From the NCBI GenBank assembly GCA_002501845.1, contig DAOL01000080.1, forward strand, positions 1,713 through 8,353: a DNA stretch of 6,641 nucleotides, read 5' to 3'. A program made the translations under genes and the position numbers. Under the pieces are notes generated by a model that saw nothing but the letters and a program-made list of their open reading frames with translations, did no database searches and had not been told where the DNA came from. This stretch comes from Nitrososphaera sp. UBA217 (GTDB lineage: Archaea; Thermoproteota; Nitrososphaeria; Nitrososphaerales; Nitrososphaeraceae). Position 1 is the stretch's first letter. Each line of letters begins with the position of its first letter. Shown piece after piece: positions 5,429-6,641 of the stretch.

Positions 5429-6541
5429 GTGAATTTGTCCGGCGACAAGGCGGTTACCTCCGGCAAGGCCGCGGGGTATACGATATTTGGCATCAATTCA
5501 AGCATAGCGGCTACAATCATACTGATTGCGCCGATAATTTACACGCTTGTCGCGTACCCTGACACATTCAGCCTATCTTGGAACGAAGGAAGAGGCGGCT
5601 TTTTGTTTGCAATGGCATTTATCGCGGCCGAGCTCGCTGGCCTAAAGTACCGCGTCAGCAAGAAAAGGTTCGTTATTGTAGCCAGCCTTACCGCGCTCAC
5701 CATTGCGTACTTTGCGGCATTGCCTTTAGGCCTGAGCGCCTACATCAGAACTGGTGCCGATTCCTACAATGTATCGCTTGTAGACAGCTGGGTCTGGATG
5801 TGGGACTTTATCGTAATGTCCCTGTACGTGGCAAGCTCGCTTGTTGTGTTGTTTGGCAAAAAGTGGTACAAGATAGCTTGCGCCGGCGCCATATACCTGG
5901 CAGGGAGTGCGGTAATACTTTCCCTTGACGCGTTCTTCCCGTTTGATTCTCTTGGGCCACTGCAGGTCATAGTCCCAGTATACCTGCAGATAGATCAAGG
6001 AGTAATCAACCTTATCGACAAGACAGTCACCAATGTCGGACCGGAAAATCCGGACAACCCTGCCAACCCCGCTACAGCGAGGGGCAACCTGCTGATCCTA
6101 AATGGCCTCCACGGGCCCTTTGCGCTTCAGGTCTTTTGGCCTTCTGCAGGCGTGCACAGCATGATAATCTATACCTTAGTCATGCTAGCCCTTCTCCTAA
6201 AAATGGATATTCCGATAAAAAGAAAGCTGATTTATTTTGCCATTGGCACATTTGGAACTGTTTCAATTAATGTAATAAGAATAATCTCATTATCACTTTA
6301 TGCTCTGGTGGTCACGACAAATGTGCGAGAGTGGGAAGCATTCCATTCTGTTGCAGGAGAGATAATGTTCCTGCCTTGGCTTTTCATCTACCTCTTTATC
6401 GTATTGTTCCTTGAGAGAAAAATGCGAAAGACTGTAGGTGTAGCCTTGTCTGGTGTTGTCGGCTATCACTCTGACCTTTTACCTAATGAAAAGGATGCTA
6501 CCACATCAAATGAAACGAGTGCTGGCAAACAGCAAGAATAG
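5429..6541 (+). CDS. Archaeosortase/exosortase-family membrane protein with Ser in place of catalytic Cys
   Basis: This 370-residue protein has about eight or nine hydrophobic helices (for example 23-44, 56-74, 80-104, 122-143, 147-169, 243-258, 266-292 and 311-330). Three family landmarks appear in the right order: PSAGVHS at 238-244, matching the family's ACSGIRS-type motif; Arg284 in NVIR; and His306 in AFHS. In characterised or predicted relatives these are Cys-Arg-His, and the enzyme cuts and transfers surface proteins carrying a C-terminal sorting tail (PGF-CTERM, or PEFG-CTERM in thaumarchaea). Here Ser239 occupies the Cys position. From memory, thaumarchaeal members are annotated thaumarchaeosortase; I cannot confirm that Ser is common to them. 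A Pro/Asn-rich loop (about 203-220) precedes the active site, and a hydrophilic tail (about 331-370) ends the protein. GTG is chosen because it follows a TATA-like box by about 25 bases; TTG at 5435 is an alternative. No sorting-tail substrate is encoded in the window. Confidence 0.8.
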   Translation: MNLSGDKAVTSGKAAGYTIFGINSSIAATIILIAPIIYTLVAYPDTFSLSWNEGRGGFLFAMAFIAAELAGLKYRVSKKRFVIVASLTALTIAYFAALPLGLSAYIRTGADSYNVSLVDSWVWMWDFIVMSLYVASSLVVLFGKKWYKIACAGAIYLAGSAVILSLDAFFPFDSLGPLQVIVPVYLQIDQGVINLIDKTVTNVGPENPDNPANPATARGNLLILNGLHGPFALQVFWPSAGVHSMIIYTLVMLALLLKMDIPIKRKLIYFAIGTFGTVSINVIRIISLSLYALVVTTNVREWEAFHSVAGEIMFLPWLFIYLFIVLFLERKMRKTVGVALSGVVGYHSDLLPNEKDATTSNETSAGKQQE

Positions 6542-6641
6542 TTATCTGCTCACAAAGTCAAGCATCGTGTTCTGGCCCTCGCTGCTCTGAAGCTCCGACA
6601 GCCTGACCCCGAGCCTCCTTACCTTTACCGGGCCGGTCTCC
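6542..6641 (-). CDS. dinB: C-terminal end of a Y-family (DinB/Pol IV type) DNA polymerase, cut by the right edge
   Basis: Only the last 32 residues are present, ending at TAA (6544-6542). They contain VKVRRLGVRLSEL, the conserved end of the little-finger domain in DinB-type polymerases (R-x-hGVR-h-S-x-L). The final residues include QNTMLDFV, which resembles a PIP box (Q-x-x-h-x-x-aromatic-x) for binding the PCNA clamp; Sulfolobus Dpo4 also carries its clamp-binding motif at the C-terminus. Such enzymes copy past damaged bases. The stop codon directly abuts that of the convergent archaeosortase gene, leaving no spacer. The catalytic domains lie outside the window, so activity cannot be judged. 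The identification rests on one short motif region. Confidence 0.65.
   Translation of the reverse strand, partial: ETGPVKVRRLGVRLSELQSSEGQNTMLDFVSR

Noticed and set aside
6195..6300. Locally AT-richer stretch within the archaeosortase gene
   Set aside because: It lies in membrane-helix codons (Ile, Leu, Phe, Asn rich) with the reading frame and active-site residues intact, so amino-acid composition explains it better than transfer.

Overview
The window looks like chromosomal DNA of an ammonia-oxidising thaumarchaeon, probably of the soil Nitrososphaera type. This is inferred from gene content: a membrane-anchored double blue-copper (cupredoxin) protein, an archaeal-type AspRS, an XPD-type iron-sulfur helicase, an archaeosortase-family membrane protein and the tail of an archaeal Y-family polymerase. 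Other support is the roughly balanced base composition, several GTG/TTG starts, and TATA-like boxes only about 25-32 bases before start codons (near-leaderless mRNAs). I could not search databases, so the taxon is an inference.

Layout. 1-146 (minus): start of a gene that leaves the left edge, unknown. 147-428: divergent promoter region. 429-1643 (plus): five-helix membrane protein with two exported cupredoxin domains. 1643-2032 (plus): JAMM/MPN metalloprotease-like protein, sharing one base with the cupredoxin gene. 2022-3311 (minus): aspS, whose 3' end overlaps the JAMM gene convergently by 11 bases. 3313-3468 (minus): small very basic ORF, one base upstream of aspS. 3469-3680: divergent intergenic region with a doubtful 37-residue ORF. 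3681-5396 (plus): XPD/Rad3-type helicase. 5429-6541 (plus): archaeosortase homologue with serine in place of the usual catalytic cysteine. 6542-6641 (minus): C-terminal end of a DinB-type polymerase, ending in a PIP-box-like motif and abutting the archaeosortase stop codon.

How the genes may work together. The cupredoxin and JAMM genes appear to be one transcription unit, and so do the small basic ORF and aspS. The helicase and polymerase are both genome-maintenance genes, but they lie on opposite strands with the archaeosortase between them, so no shared regulation is implied. The most unusual item is the Ser-type archaeosortase. The most useful addition to a routine annotation is probably the small basic gene at 3313-3468. 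No CRISPR array, transposon, tRNA or rRNA was seen.
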